Position numbers and translations under genes: made by a program. A stretch of DNA of 64,000 nucleotides from Leptobrachium leishanense (taxonomy: Eukaryota > Chordata > Amphibia > Anura > Megophryidae), in contig CM019070.1 in NCBI GenBank assembly GCA_009667805.1, positions 57,292,735-57,356,734 of the forward strand, given 5' to 3'. Positions within the stretch are counted from its first letter, which is position 1. Each line of letters opens with the position of its first letter. Positions 1-11,874 of the stretch are shown here, piece by piece. The notes beneath the pieces are model-generated. The model was not told the origin of the DNA. It did no database searches and worked only from the letters and a program-made list of their open reading frames with translations.

Positions 1-1595
1 AACTAACTATAAGCAAATGTGTTATGTCTGACATAGCCCTAGAACTAAAATCATACCGAGTAAAGCAGCTGTAATGTCTTCCCCAATCAGCTCTGAAATA
101 GTGTATGAGGTCATTAACATTTAACTCCGACTGACTCTAAACAATGTGTGCTGTACAGAGCGATTAAATCGACCAATCGATAAGGAGTATAGTTTACAAC
201 CATATTCATGATCGATTAAGTTGTTTCGGCCCTAATCCATTTAATACGACATTAAAAAACCTCCTATTACATGGATTTTCTTTTGTGTTTTAGTGTTTTA
301 TTATCTTCAGAGTTAGTGAACAAATTATACAGAAAACCGCAAAGACCAATCTTCTCTGAACAGCTTTGTAAACTACCAGAAAACACGACAATCATTCTTT
401 GCATCATGTTATGCATTTACAACGACTAACTCAGCCTAGAATTTGCAGTTTCAAATTTACACGTATTTCAGTATAAAGCTTGAACCCAGGAATGACTGAA
501 TTTGCTTCTGGAATAAAAATACAAAGGTCTCCTTAAGGGAGGGGGCCCACTCCATGGCCCTAAAGCCATTTTACCTGTACCTCCATCAATCAATAAAGAC
601 CAAAAGAAACAAGTGCTGTTTGAAAGAAAATATCTTATCCGTGTACACACACACAGAAATAAAATAATCAATACTCCGTGTAAAGTCTTCTTTGTGGCCA
701 TGTGAAATGTTACCATCCAAGCAATCATTTTTACATGCGCTGTCATTCCCGCAGCTGAGCTAGTGCTCTAACCCAGGCTTTAAATGCTGAGTTAGTGTAA
801 TTTAAGCTACTTACGGTACGGAACCACTGAAGGCTTTCTGACAGTTCCTGAAATAGCCCATGTTTTATCATGACTCCCTACTGTATGAGAATTATACTGA
901 AGTGGAAGCAAAAAAAAAAAAGAACACATTTGACATTTATGCCACAGATGCTTACGTTTGCAATTTTTTAAAGTGGTACGGTTATCTGAACTTCTTTTTC
1001 CAATAATTTTAAATTAATAACACAACTAAATTGATCCTGTAACCCAGGGACAGCATGTCCAATTCCTTCTTAATCACCTGTAAGACGTTTAGGATGGAGG
1101 CGGCCATATTGGACATGCATCGCTTAACAGTACCAGTCATGGAGGGTTTAGAAATTGTGCTTTAATTCCAAAATTACTGCCTTCACGCCGTTACGCTCCG
1201 ATTTGAAAAATTAAAAACTGGCAAAGACAACGCGATGCAAGTAGCGCAAATTACTACAGGGACTTCCGGGTTCAGGAGTCCCTGAACCAAAGAGGAGGAG
1301 TTGTGTGCGGCAAGGGACAAAAGGAGTAAAACCACCAAGAAAAATAAAAAATATTTGGGCAGAGACAGTCAGCAAGGACATACTTTCCAGTGCAGTGTTC
1401 CTTTAAGTATATTGCAGCTTTAGATTTTCTCCAACGGGCGCTCACAAGCTACTGTCCCAATAACAGTCATTTAGCCATATGGTGCACAGGGCATAATAAG
1501 TTTGACCATTTTGTTAATTCTAAAACAGACAAAAGCAAACGAAAAAAGCCCAGCTTACAGTTTAATTTATTATAGTAATATGACAAAAAAAATAA
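1..1595. other. Distal HS2ST1 intron 1, mostly unique
   Basis: No coding exon is recognised. The stretch is AT-rich with stops in all frames. The only structured part is the interspersed repeat at 1045-1407, listed separately. It is assigned to HS2ST1 intron 1 only because the first exon of that gene lies downstream on the minus strand. Confidence 0.5.
1045..1407 (+). repeat. Unclassified interspersed repeat, copy 1
   Basis: Its second half (from about 1225) resembles 18300-18515. Both contain a GCAAGTAG tract, a segment ending in 'gggttc(a/g)ggagtccctg', a GAGGAG purine tract, GGGACAAAAGG, and a terminal 'ttcctttaa'. A CCTTTAA end recalls TTAA-targeting Kolobok/T2-type MITEs known from frogs, but no matching left terminus was found. 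Classification is inference. Confidence 0.4.
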
Positions 1596-1599
1596 TTAA

Positions 1600-2625
1600 C
1601 TCTTTCGCTGCTGAGGCTTTTCCCGCCCCTGTGCTGAGTCATTTTTACCGGTTTTGCTCATCATGTTTAAACGTGTTTTGAAGGCTATTTTAGTAATGAC
1701 CCGACATATTATATATCGTTCTTTCCATCAGACTCGGTAGATTCATAATATGTCATTATTATATGTATACGTTATGTCATGTCTGTATATTATAACAAAA
1801 AATGCAATAAAATATGTATTTTCAATAATTTACAATGTGTAAAGGTTTTTTTTCACTTTTTAACATGCGAGCAATTGCGGTTATATTTTGTATGGGGTGC
1901 GCTTGTTAAAAAAATTAGAGATGGGGTCTCGTTACATTTTTTTTGGAAAATTACACTATTTTTAACAAACGCACCGCATACAAAAATCGTTAGTGCAGCA
2001 TCATTGTTCACATTATAATTGAAATGGAACAATATTGCTGCATTAACAAACCAAAAAAAAAGGTTTATTTTTATTTATTTTTGACAAACTTTTTCACTTT
2101 CATGTTTTGTATCGTTGGAACGGCCATGCTCTGGCCGATCCAACCATACCAAACATTAACACCTAACTCCACGGATCGGGAGATAGGGAGTTCATTGAAC
2201 TCCCTATCTCCACAGTTGGTGGCAGTTAGGGGTTAAGTCCAGGACTGGCGTCATCGTGCTATGCACGATGACGCCAGTCCTCAGGGAGGTTCCCGGAGGC
2301 TTGGCCGACATCCAAGAGGTCGGCCAGCTCCGGGAAAGGATCGCGAACCGGCGCTTTTCAGCGCCGTTCGCGATCCAGCTCCCCAGGGGTTAATGCCAGG
2401 CACCATTTGGAAGGCAAGGCTGTGCCCTTCCAAATGATGCCTGGGTTAACCCCCGCAGAGCCGCCGATCGGGAGGGAGAGAGGTCCGAAGGACCTCCCCC
2501 CCTCCCTTTCAGGCGCCTCCTCCGCACATGCGGGGGGGGGCGCCTGAATTAAGTGTCATCGCGGCTGCGGTCCCGGATGCCGGGCTGACATCGAGGATGT
2601 CAGCGCGTCCTCAGCATTGAAGTGG
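1600..2625. mobile_element. piggyBac-like non-autonomous element, ~1 kb
   Basis: The element is flanked by TTAA at 1596-1599 and 2626-2629. Its ends are imperfect inverted repeats: CTCTTTCGCTGCTGAGG at the left and, on the other strand, CCACTTCAATGCTGAGG at the right. TTAA duplication is the hallmark of piggyBac. The left part is AT-rich and has a hairpin of about 27-bp arms (about 1892-1985). The right part is GC/CpG-rich and carries a row of further hairpins (about 2170-2455). There is no transposase ORF, so it depends on a transposase elsewhere. The same termini recur at 23959-24219 and, at the right end only, 36541-36726. Confidence 0.75.
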
Positions 2626-2639
2626 TTAAAGACTTGAGG

Positions 2640-3745
2640 CCTATTTACGTTCTATGAGGAAGTAAGAAGAAGTATAGATCAGGGGGTCGCAGTGGAAGTG
2701 ATTTACTTGGCTTTTGCCAAAGCTTTCGACACAGGTCCACACAAGAGGTTACTATTTAAATTAAGAAAAAATGGTCTAGATGAAAATACTTGTTCTTGGA
2801 TAGAAAACTGGCTAAAAGATAGTGTACAGAGAGAGGTCATAAATGGTACATTTTCAAGATGGACATCAGTGGTAAGTGGTGTCTCTCAGGGTCTGTTATA
2901 GCACCAATTCTATTCAATTTATTTATAAATAGTCAAAATGCAAAGTTATACGCAAGTTATAAGCAACTTATACCCTAAATGGTACAGAGTTAGGGAAATC
3001 CAAGAAGGAGAAGGATTTGGGAATAATCAGACTTCAAACGAAGTAACAACGCCAAATGTCAAACAGCAGCCGCCAAGACCAGCAAGGTATTGGCATGCAT
3101 TAAAAGGGGAGTTCACTCTCGGGATGAAAACATAATTTTGCCTCTGTATAAATCAATGGCAAGACCGCACCTTGAATATGCCGTGCAATTATGGGCACCT
3201 GTTATGAGGAAAGACTAACAAGCTTAAAACGTGTTTAGTTTAGAGAAACGGCGCCTTAGAGGGGATCTGATAACCTTATATAAATATATACGGGGCCATT
3301 AAAAACCATTGTCTGGAAACCTATTCATTAACAGGACTATACACAGGACACAAGGTCACCAATTTAGACTGGACGAAAGGAAATTCAGCCTAAAGCATAG
3401 GAAGGGTTATTTTTTTACGGTGAGAACAATAAAGCTGTGGAATTCTCTGCCTGTTGAGGTGGTTGGGTCAGAGACTGTACAGACATTTAAGCAACGACTG
3501 GATGACTTCCTGCAGACACAGAATAATGAGGGTTATACTATTCAATATGTGGGTAAAAGCTTCTTGATCCAAGGAGAAATCTGACACCATTTTGGGCTCA
3601 AGAAGGATTTTTTTTCACAGTGTGTTGCATATTGGCAAGCGCTTCAGAATGGGTTTTTTGCCTTATTTTGGATTAACAGCAGTAGGTGATGTGTGAGAGG
3701 CTCAACCCAATGGATGCATGTCTTTTTTCAGCCTATGTAACTATG
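2640..3745 (+). mobile_element. Degenerate L2/CR1-like LINE, 3' part
   Basis: Broken frames encode parts of a non-LTR reverse transcriptase. At 2692-2901 the reading includes YLAFAKAFDTGPHKRLLFKL (RT motif A region) and WIENWLKD, then SGVSQG. The catalytic DD region is missing. At about 3150-3530 the C-terminal tail is recognisable: ARPHLEYAVQLWAP, FSLEKRRLRGDLI and LWNSLPVEVVGSETVQTFKQ. Several stops and frameshifts make it inactive. The 3' UTR ends near 'cctatgtaactatg'. The same 3' end is present in reverse orientation at 59425-59855, confirming a repeat family. L2 versus CR1 cannot be settled by eye. Confidence 0.8.
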
Positions 3746-4702
3746 AGGCTGTGATGTCACCCATTTATAATTTAAAGATTTTTTCTGCATTACAAAACCT
3801 TTAAAATACCTGCCAAAATATGGTACAGTACATTAAGCTCACGATCATAACTTGTAATTAAATCACCAGTCCCGTGGATTGAAGCAGCAAAGCTATATAA
3901 TAAGTGTGTATATATATGTAGCGCTGTCTAAGGATTGTGTTTGCTGCATTTACCTGTTGTGGCCACCAGAGGGAGACAGGGGCAATATGGACTATGCTGG
4001 ACACAAATGTAACTACAATTTCCATCGTGCTTTGCGGTGGAGACAGGAAGTGGGTGGGAGAGCGAGGAAGGACATCCGCAGCCTCGTGCGGAGGAGAGTC
4101 AGAGTGAGCCGAGCGGCGAAAGGTGGAAGACGCACGTGAGACTGCCAAGGGTCGTGACCAGGCCAGAGAGCAGGCGCTGCCTTGCGGGTGCTGGAGATTG
4201 GGACAGTGACTTTGCGGAGACCTACCTACGCACCGCCGAGAGGTTTGCACAGAAATTTAGTTCCGGTTGGACCCCGAGTAAGGAGACCGCGATGATCCAT
4301 TGGGATTGCAGGCGGTAGGCCGTAGTTTCGCATTGTGGAGATCGGACAAGCAAGGGAGCTGATCCGGTGGCACAGAGTCCCAGTGGTAAAGCGGAGAGAC
4401 ATCCTTGATCGGGCAGCGGAACAGATTGTCTAACGGATGGGTGAGAGGCCTTCCAGGCCGCAAATTCAAGTATAACAAAGCACGCTGCATTATTATCCAA
4501 ATCTAGAGGGCCCCAACGTGACTAGTCGAAGATTTGCTCGATTTGTACCCGGGTACCCGAGATCATACACACACACACCTTTTTGAGACATTACTTTCAC
4601 GGGACTTACACTCCAGAACTGAAGGGGTTAAACTTTTCTTTTACCACCACGTGTTTTTCCCGCATTACAAAATCCTGTCATTCATATACCGTATCTACAT
4701 TA

Positions 4703-6315
4703 CAGTTGTGTTCAAAATTATTCAACCCCCAATGCTGTAAAGGGTTTTAGGGAATTTAGTGTACATTTGTAATTGTATTCAGAATGAAATCCTACAAGGA
4801 CTTTTTAAAGAACCATATGCAACTAAAATGACATCAATTGGTTTTGTAGTACAGTAGTAAATGTTTCTTTTGTGAATTCTTCATTGACACAATTATTCAA
4901 CCCCTTAAAGACTACCACTCTGAAGAACAGAGGTTCATTCAAGTGTTTTCAATCAGGTATTGAAAACACCTGTGGATGTCACGGAGCAGCAATAAAGCAT
5001 AATAAGCACCAATTAGGCAGCTTTAAAAAATGACTGTGATACTCAGCTCCTTCTAGACATTTACTCGTGTGGTTACAAACATGGTGAAGTCAAGAGAATG
5101 GTCCAGGAAGACAAGAGAAGAGGTGATTACTCTTCACAGGAAGGGCAATGGCTATAAGAAGATTGCAAAGATGTTAAACATACCAAGAGAGACCATAGGA
5201 AGCATCATTCGCAAATTCAAGGCAAAGGGCACTGTTGAAACGCTACCTGGTCGTGGCAGAAAGAAGATGCTAACTTCGACTGCTGTGCGCTACCTGAAGT
5301 GTAGAGTGGAGAAAAGTCCCCGTGTGACTGCTGAGGAACTGAGAAAAGATTTGTCAGATGTGGGTACTGAAGTTTCAGCTCAGACAATACAGGGCACACT
5401 GCGTAATGAAGGCCTCCATGCCAGAACTCCCAGGCGCACCCCCTTGCTGTCTCCAAAGAATAAGAAGAGTCGACTGCAGTATGCCAAAAGTCATGTGGAC
5501 AAACCACAGAAGTTTTGGGATAGTGTTCTGTGGACTGATGAAACAAAATTAGAACTGTTTGGGCCCATGGATCAACGCTATGTTTGGAGGAGGAAGAACA
5601 AGGCCTATGAAGAAAAGAACACTTTGCCTACTGTGAAGCATGGCGGGGGGGTCAATCATGCTTTGGGGCTGTTTTGCTTCTGCAGGTACAGGGAAGCTTC
5701 AGCGTGTGCAAGGTACCATGAATTCTCTTCAGTACCAGGAGATATTGGATGACAATGTGATGCAGTCCGTCACAAACCTGAGGCTTGGGAGACGGACCTT
5801 TTAACAGGACAATGATCCCAAGCATACCTCCAAATCCACTAGAGCATGGTTGCAGATTAAAGGCTGGAACATTTTGGAGTGGCCATCGCAGTCACCTGAC
5901 TTAAATCCCATTGAGAACCTCTGGTGGGACTTAAAGCAGTTGCAGTGCGCAAGCCTAAGAATGTGACTGAACTGGAGGCTTTTGCCCATGACGAATGGGT
6001 GAAGATACCCGTAGATCGCTGCAAGACACTTGTGTCAAGCTATGCTTCACGTTTAAAAGCTGTTATAACTGTAAAAGGATGTTGTACTAAGTACTAAGAT
6101 TGAATGTCACTTGGGGGTTGAATAAAACTGATAATGATGTGAACACAGAAAAGACATTTGTGGTTATTTCATTATAAATGTTATGTTATATTTGTCTGAC
6201 CTACACGTGCCTCTTTGATTTAATTGTAAGCAAGATGACTGAATGATCAAAATCAATGTCAAACTGGCCAAAACACTCAATTTCAATGGGGGTTGAATAA
6301 TTTTGAACACAACTG
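4703..6315 (+). mobile_element. Tc1-like DNA transposon, complete but dead
   Basis: The element is flanked by the TA target duplication at 4701-4702 and 6316-6317. Its outer inverted repeats match for about 29 bp, starting CAGTTGTGTTCAAAATTATT at the left and ending in the complement at the right. Inner copies of the motif occur at 4890-4904 (CAATTATTCAACCCC) and 6113-6125 (GGGGGTTGAATAA), giving the IR/DR layout known for Tc1/Sleeping Beauty-type elements. It encodes one transposase reading frame, now broken, and sits inside the LTR at 3917-6452. Confidence 0.93.
5081..6097 (+). pseudogene. Tc1-like DD34E transposase pseudogene
   Basis: The family product is a cut-and-paste transposase that binds the terminal repeats and excises and inserts the element at TA. 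ATG at 5081 (MVKSREWSRKTREEV) opens a paired helix-turn-helix region including YKKIAKMLNIPRETIGSIIR and GRGRKK. The first catalytic Asp lies in VLWTDETKLELFG. A frameshift near 5647-5655, in a run of G, breaks the HGGGSIMLWG block. A TAA stop directly precedes the second Asp ([10 protein letters not shown]). The catalytic Glu is in [11 protein letters not shown], 34 residues after the second Asp. The frame ends at TAA 6095-6097. A GTG at 5069 opens the frame earlier, but the conserved start is the ATG at 5081. Confidence 0.92.
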
Positions 6316-6452
6316 TATATATGCCGCTTTATTGGGATCAGTAAAGTATATAATCTATAAAATCCACAACAGTGCTGGTGTATATTTATTCCCCAACGTG
6401 GTGAGACTAACCCGAGGTTAATTCAGCGGCTCCTCCGGGAGTGAGCGCTACA

Positions 6453-7039
6453 TATACATTTAGAATCTCAACAAAAAAAAAATTGTATTCAATCTTTAAA
6501 ATAACATTTAGTCCGACGTTGCTGCTCCTCCTGAGCCTTTAATCAAGGACCTTATTTATTTTGAGGAGACAGCAAATTTACACTGTTATACAAGCTGTAC
6601 ACTCACAACTTAACATTGTAGCAAAGTGTCATTTCTTCAGTATTGTCACATAAAAAGATAAAAGGTTTACAAAAATACTCACTTCTGCCAGATACTGTAT
6701 ATATTTATATCACCCCGCAGAGTATCTTTCCAGTAGTATCTTCATATTTGTACTCGTTTTTAGAAATGGTGTATGTTGAGGATTTAAAAAGCGCACAAAC
6801 ACTAGTCATGCTTTATTTTTCCATTTCCTTTTCTCTTCCATAAGCCTAGCTTAAAACTAAATAAATCTGATATTCCATCAAATGTTCCTACAGGTTTATA
6901 CAAGCTCTGAAATAAATGGGAAATAAAATGAAGCTGTTGTAAACCCAAGGAAAGTTTATTCATGGTACAAATCTATTAGTTACATGTAATCCAAAAGAAA
7001 TCAGAAGTGAAAAGCAGCACACAATGACCTTTTAAAAAA
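6453..7039. other. AT-rich intronic DNA, no feature seen
   Basis: No repeat end, exon or long reading frame is supported here. The right edge forms the target site of the L1 at 7049. Confidence 0.4.
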
Positions 7040-7177
7040 CAGAAAATGGGCGGAGTCTGGACGTCCACCGGAGCAGTCGCATGTAACAGGGGCTCCCGTG
7101 ATTCCGGAGTTCCCCGTGACCCCTAATAGCACAACACTTCTTCAGCACACCCTACTACCCCAGCCAGAACCGCGAAC

Positions 7178-8126
7178 ATGCCGGGCAGCGTGAGGAGCGG
7201 AAAAAAACCCAGGCCGCAGGAGACGGAGGTGGCTCCGATCTTCCTGCTCCGCGATGGAGCGGAGGCCCAAGATGGCGGCCCCACGAGGCGGTCGGGCCTG
7301 GACTCGGAGGCGACGGCTGCCAAACGGGACACACAGCCGGCGTCTAAAGCAGAAATCTCCCACCTCCTGGAACGTATGGGAGACATGCAGCGTTATCTCG
7401 CCGAGGAGATGTCTAAAATGGCGTCCGAAGTGCGGTCAGAGATAAGGGACCTGGGATCACGCACTACAGCCCTCGAGGAGGCAGCAGAGGAAATGGTGGC
7501 GACCCATAACGAGGTGGCACGAGACACAGCATGCCTGCAGGACAAGGTAGAATGGCTAGAACTGGCGCTGGAGGATCTTTCGAACAGATCCCGGAGGAAC
7601 AATATTAGGCTGAGGGGCCTCCCTGGAGACAGTGTTAGCGCCGGAGCTGGAGGATACAGTGCTGGGCATCCTCGGACGCCTGGCACCGGAGGTGCCCCCG
7701 GCGCGACTCCTGATTGACCGAGTACATAGGGCGCTGCGTGCCCCGAGAGGAGATGAGTCTCAACCATGAGATATCATTATGAGACTTCATTATTACGCTA
7801 CGAAGGAGATCCTTATGCGGAAAAGCAGGGAGGTGAACGTGACATATGAGAACTCATCCCTAGCCCTCTACCAGGACCTGGCTCCGGAAACCTTACAGCG
7901 AAGACGACACTGGCGCCCCATCACTTCTCATCTGGCGAGCCTTAACATCAAATATGCCTGGGGCTTCCCTTTTAAATTGTTGGCATTCGCAGATGGCAAG
8001 ACAGCGGTCCTGCTTCTCCACTCAGATCCGAAGAAATTTTTCTCTCGCCTCGCTTGTCCGCCGCTGGAGGGAGCCAGGCGCCTCTTTGAACCCCCGTCCC
8101 AGACTCACTGCGTGGCCTCTAGATGA
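7178..8126 (+). pseudogene. L1 ORF1p-like RNA-binding protein, broken
   Basis: L1 ORF1 protein is a trimeric coiled-coil RNA chaperone that packages the LINE RNA. ATG 7178 (MPGSVRSGKKPRPQE) leads to a heptad-rich coiled coil (about residues 60-130) and then RSRRNNIRLRGLPGD, the conserved start of the RRM domain. A frameshift near 7650 moves the reading to the next frame (PELEDTVLGIL and LLIDRVHRALRAPRGDE), where a TGA occurs at about 7767. The C-terminal domain follows in that frame: KEILMRKSREVNVTYEN, LYQDLAPETLQRRR and WGFPFKLLAF. The end is taken at the stop near 8126. Confidence 0.85.
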
Positions 8127-11123
8127 GAGAAAGTTCCTGACCACAGCTGGGAAAAAGAGAGCCGAGGCCCTGATTGAACGGAGGCGGTATTACCCTCTCT
8201 GCTGAGGCGATGGCTGTCCACCTGTTCATAATTTTCTCCTTCCACTTCCCTGGAGGGCCCTTCCTCCGTTTCACCTCTAGCTGGTGCACCTGATCATGGC
8301 GGATCTGGGGATGCGGCAGTTTGCACTTGACTGCTTGAGGCCTGGTCACCAGACGGCCAGTGGTTTGGGGGGAGGTGGGGTGGAAGTGCCCACTTTTTGG
8401 GTGTTGCGGGGAGGTTTCGGGGACGTTGCTTTTTTGGTCCGTACACCCTGGCTAGGACGGACAACGACTCTGGAACACTCCCTTGGTTGGTCCGGCGATT
8501 AGTAAGACCGGTCTGTTGTGAGATGTTTTTTGTGTTTTCATTATTCTTTTTCTTTCCTGCTCTTCTCAGTCTGTTTGTCTGTCTCTTCTTAATCCCTTTC
8601 TTACCAGGGGGGAACGGGCGTTCCTGGTGACACTGACGTGGCGTGTGTTTGAGATCTGGCCATTTCTTCGTCCGCCATGATGGCAGAATTTAAAATAATC
8701 TCCCAAAATGTCAAGGGACTGAACTACCCGACGAAACGCCGGCTGGTCTTAAGAGACCTGCGGCGAACCTGCTGTCAAGTAGCTTTTCTGCAGGAGACAC
8801 ACTTTACCAGAATACGCCAATTCAGTCTCACAGACCGCTCGTTCAACCGCTCTTTCCTGGCCTCTGCCAATAACAAACGTGGAGGAGTTGCGATATTGCT
8901 ACATAAAAAATGTGATTTTAATGTGCTCCACTCTGAATGTGATCCAGAGGGCCGATATGTGCTGCTGAGGGGGACGTTGGCGGGGCATTCTGTGACTTTC
9001 CTTAATGTGTACGCGCCGAACACGCCGGATGCTCCCTTTTGGGAGCATCTGGGGAGTTAGGTGAAAGGTACCTCGGACTCCCTGGTGGTGGTGGGGGGGC
9101 GACCTAAATGCTAAACCGGTTCCAGCTGTTGACAGGAGGGGCTCGACATCTAGGGCGACGCAAACAGGGACTCCTCAGGATAAACAACTGGCCCGCTTTC
9201 TGACGGATTCGCAACTATTGGACGTATGGTGACTGCAGCACCCGGGGGATCATGACTTCACCTTTTTCTCCCACCCTCACTCCTCCCACTCAAGAATAGA
9301 TCTTTTCCTTCTCCCTCCTACATCATTGCAATGGGTAACCCGCTCGGATATCGGTAATATTAGTTGCTCGGACCATGCTCCGATCTCTCTGTGGCTCTCG
9401 CTGCCCGGGGTGAGGGCACCCTGGTCGTGGCGGTTAAACATCTCCCTGCTGCAGAAACCGGAGGTTAAAGCGGAATTGTCGGCCGCGCTAGATAGATACT
9501 TTGTAGACAATGCGACGGATGGCATACGCCCGTACATCTTGTGGCTAGCCCACGAGCTGGTCATCAGGGGCCTCCTTATTCAAATCGGGAGCAGGCTCAA
9601 GCGGGAGAGGCTTCAGAGGATCTCAGACCTGCAAGCCCTGTTGGCAGATAGAGAGGCGGCTCATAAGGTCTCCCGCTCTCCGGGGAACTACGAGGCCCTC
9701 TTGTCGGTACAACAGGATCTTAGGGCTGAGCTGACTTCCGATGCGGCCCGGTCCATTGCTTGGTCGAAACGGTCGTTTTATGAATACTCTAATAAGGCAC
9801 ACACCTTCCTGGCTAGGAAGCTACGTAATCAACATAGATCGCACGCGGTGACTTCTGCCCGCACCCCTTCGGGCGCGTACACCACGGTGCCTGGGGAGGT
9901 GAACAGAATATTCACGGATTATTTTAAGCAACTATATAACCACTCCCCGACTCATATTCCCACTAATCAAGATCATATGCAGAGGGTGAAAGCCTACCTA
10001 TCCTGGGAGGGGCCGGCCCTATCGCAGGCTTGCCTGGACGAGGAGGTGACAGAGATAGAAGTACTCTCGGTAATCCGAGGTATGAAGCCACACAAATCGC
10101 CGGGCCCAGATGGGTTCTCGGCCTCTTATTATAAGAGCTTCTCCACAAAACTGCTTCCCCATCTGACTAGGCTTTATAACTCACTGCTGGGGGGCTCCCC
10201 AGTGGCGCCAGATTTCTTGCGCTCTGACGTGGTCTTAATTCCGAAGGAGGGGAAGGACCCGGCGTTGCCCCAAAGTTACCGGCCCATCTCCTTATTGAAT
10301 GTGGACGAGCGATCCCGGGAAACTATAAAGGCCAACTATGATACCATGTTTGCTAGCCTGCTTAGGGACCTGGATAGATGGAATGATTTCTCTATCTCGT
10401 GGGTGGGCAGAGTGGCCTGCATTAAGATGAATATGTTACCTCGCTTGCTGTATTTGTTTCAGGCCCTGCCCACCCGCGTAGATGTAGCCTCCCTGGTGCA
10501 CCTCCAGCAGCACATAGCCAAATTCGTGTGGCAGCACAAGCATCAGAGTCGCACGCCGAGTCCTACACAGGCCTCGGGATGGGGGGGGGCTGGGCATACC
10601 GAATTTATTGTATTATTATTATGCTGCACAATTAGTGCAATTTGTGATGTTTCATGCCCCACCAGGCACCCACCGTTGGGCAGACCTGGAGTCCCACTTG
10701 GCCGCTCCGGACATTCCGAACCTATATTTCTGGCTTCCCAAGGCGCACAGACCTATCTTTCGCTCCACATGTTTCGCTACAATTAACTCTGAGGATATGG
10801 GATTTACTCCGAATCAAACACTCACTTTCCTCGGATGAGTCGGCCTTATCCCCTATACTTCGAAACCGAAGCTTTCAGCCAGGCTTAAGCCAAAAACCCT
10901 TTGCTACATTAGAGGGGCTAGGCCTACAGAGACTCCACCATCTATACCACCAGGGCTCGCCGCTCACCTTTCAGGACATACAGAACAGAGGCCGAGTGCG
11001 GCCCTCTGACTTCTTTCGCTACCTGCAACTCTCGGACTTTGCCAGGTCGCCAGCGGTGAGAAGAGCGGCCACGAACCCGTTTACATTTTTTGAGAATATG
11101 TGTTCCAGGTATACCCACCCACG

Positions 11124-11874
11124 GGATAAAAAATAGGAAGCCTCAGCGTCTGGAATAGAACCCCATGGATCTATTCAATAGGATCGTAGATGTTAAAATC
11201 GCCAGATTTAACAAAAAAGGAAGATGGGTGTAGAATAAAAAACTTTATTCAAAATAAATAAATGTAAAAAAAGGCATAATATGCTCAAAGCCCAACGCGT
11301 TTCGTCTATATCTAGACTGTTTCAAGGGCAATACGAATGTATAAAAAGCAAGATAATAGTAACAAACAAAACACCCATCATATCCTTTTATTACCCATAC
11401 AGGGATTTCATTGGTCAGCTCATTAGCTGTGGCGTTTTCCTTATATGGTGAAATCACAGATCACATTTATACTCCCATCAATCTTTATTCTAAAGTCCAA
11501 TCCGCTCACTTGTTATTTTCAAAGGCCACTCTCATTGGATAGCTTTAGTTTCGTTTTCGAAGAGCCAGAGGATCGCTTCCGGTATTCTTTCTATCTTCTC
11601 TTCCGGTTTCATTTCTGCCGGAAGATCCTTCATACTGCAGCATCCTCCCCAGCTTAGGATCCGGTTTCGCTCTCGATCCTCACCTCCACTTCCGTCACCA
11701 TGTAAACATCCGGAACTTTACCATCCTCTCTATTGATAAGGATCGCGGATCGGAGAATGAGCATTGAGTCATAATAAACTCTTCGTTCCTAATATATCCA
11801 GGAGCCTTCAAAAAGCAGATCCCCTCTCCTCAGCCGATTCATACAAGAGAAAAAGAAATATATATATATATATG
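11124..11874 (-). mobile_element. Penelope-like fragment inserted in L1 ORF2
   Basis: The 9-bp word CCACCCACG lies on both sides (11115-11123 and 11875-11883). Skipping the insert restores continuous L1 reading across the join, which shows the exact boundaries. The insert ends in (TA)n and contains 'ccaacgcgtttcg' (about 11292-11304), a motif common in frog Penelope-like and retrozyme-like repeats. No reverse transcriptase or GIY-YIG frame is present. Assignment to Penelope-like elements is inference from the motif and layout, shared with 53840-54525. Confidence 0.6.
11291..11330 (-). other. Degenerate hammerhead-ribozyme-like core
   Basis: On the minus strand the sequence has a 5-bp stem with a 4-nt loop (GTCTA/TAGAC) followed directly by GAAAC and then GCGTTGG. 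In hammerhead ribozymes stem II sits between CUGANGA and GAAAC. Here the first box reads CTTGAAA, so catalysis is unlikely. Penelope-like elements are known to carry such ribozymes. Confidence 0.4.

Larger units (their letters stand above)
3917..6452. mobile_element. Probable solo LTR, split by Tc1
   Basis: The unit begins TGTAGCGCT (3917-3925) and ends AGCGCTACA (6444-6452), a perfect short inverted repeat with TG...CA ends. It is flanked by TATA on both sides (3913-3916 and 6453-6456), though the local sequence is TA-rich. Without the inserted Tc1 it is about 920 bp, a normal LTR size. No internal retroviral or gypsy coding region lies next to it, so it looks like a solo LTR left by recombination. 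The superfamily and orientation are not determined. Confidence 0.55.

Noticed and set aside
9326..10786. 486-codon frame, the longest in the window, as a possible host gene
   Set aside because: It is L1 ORF2 (endonuclease end, RT fingers and thumb) with the RT core deleted.
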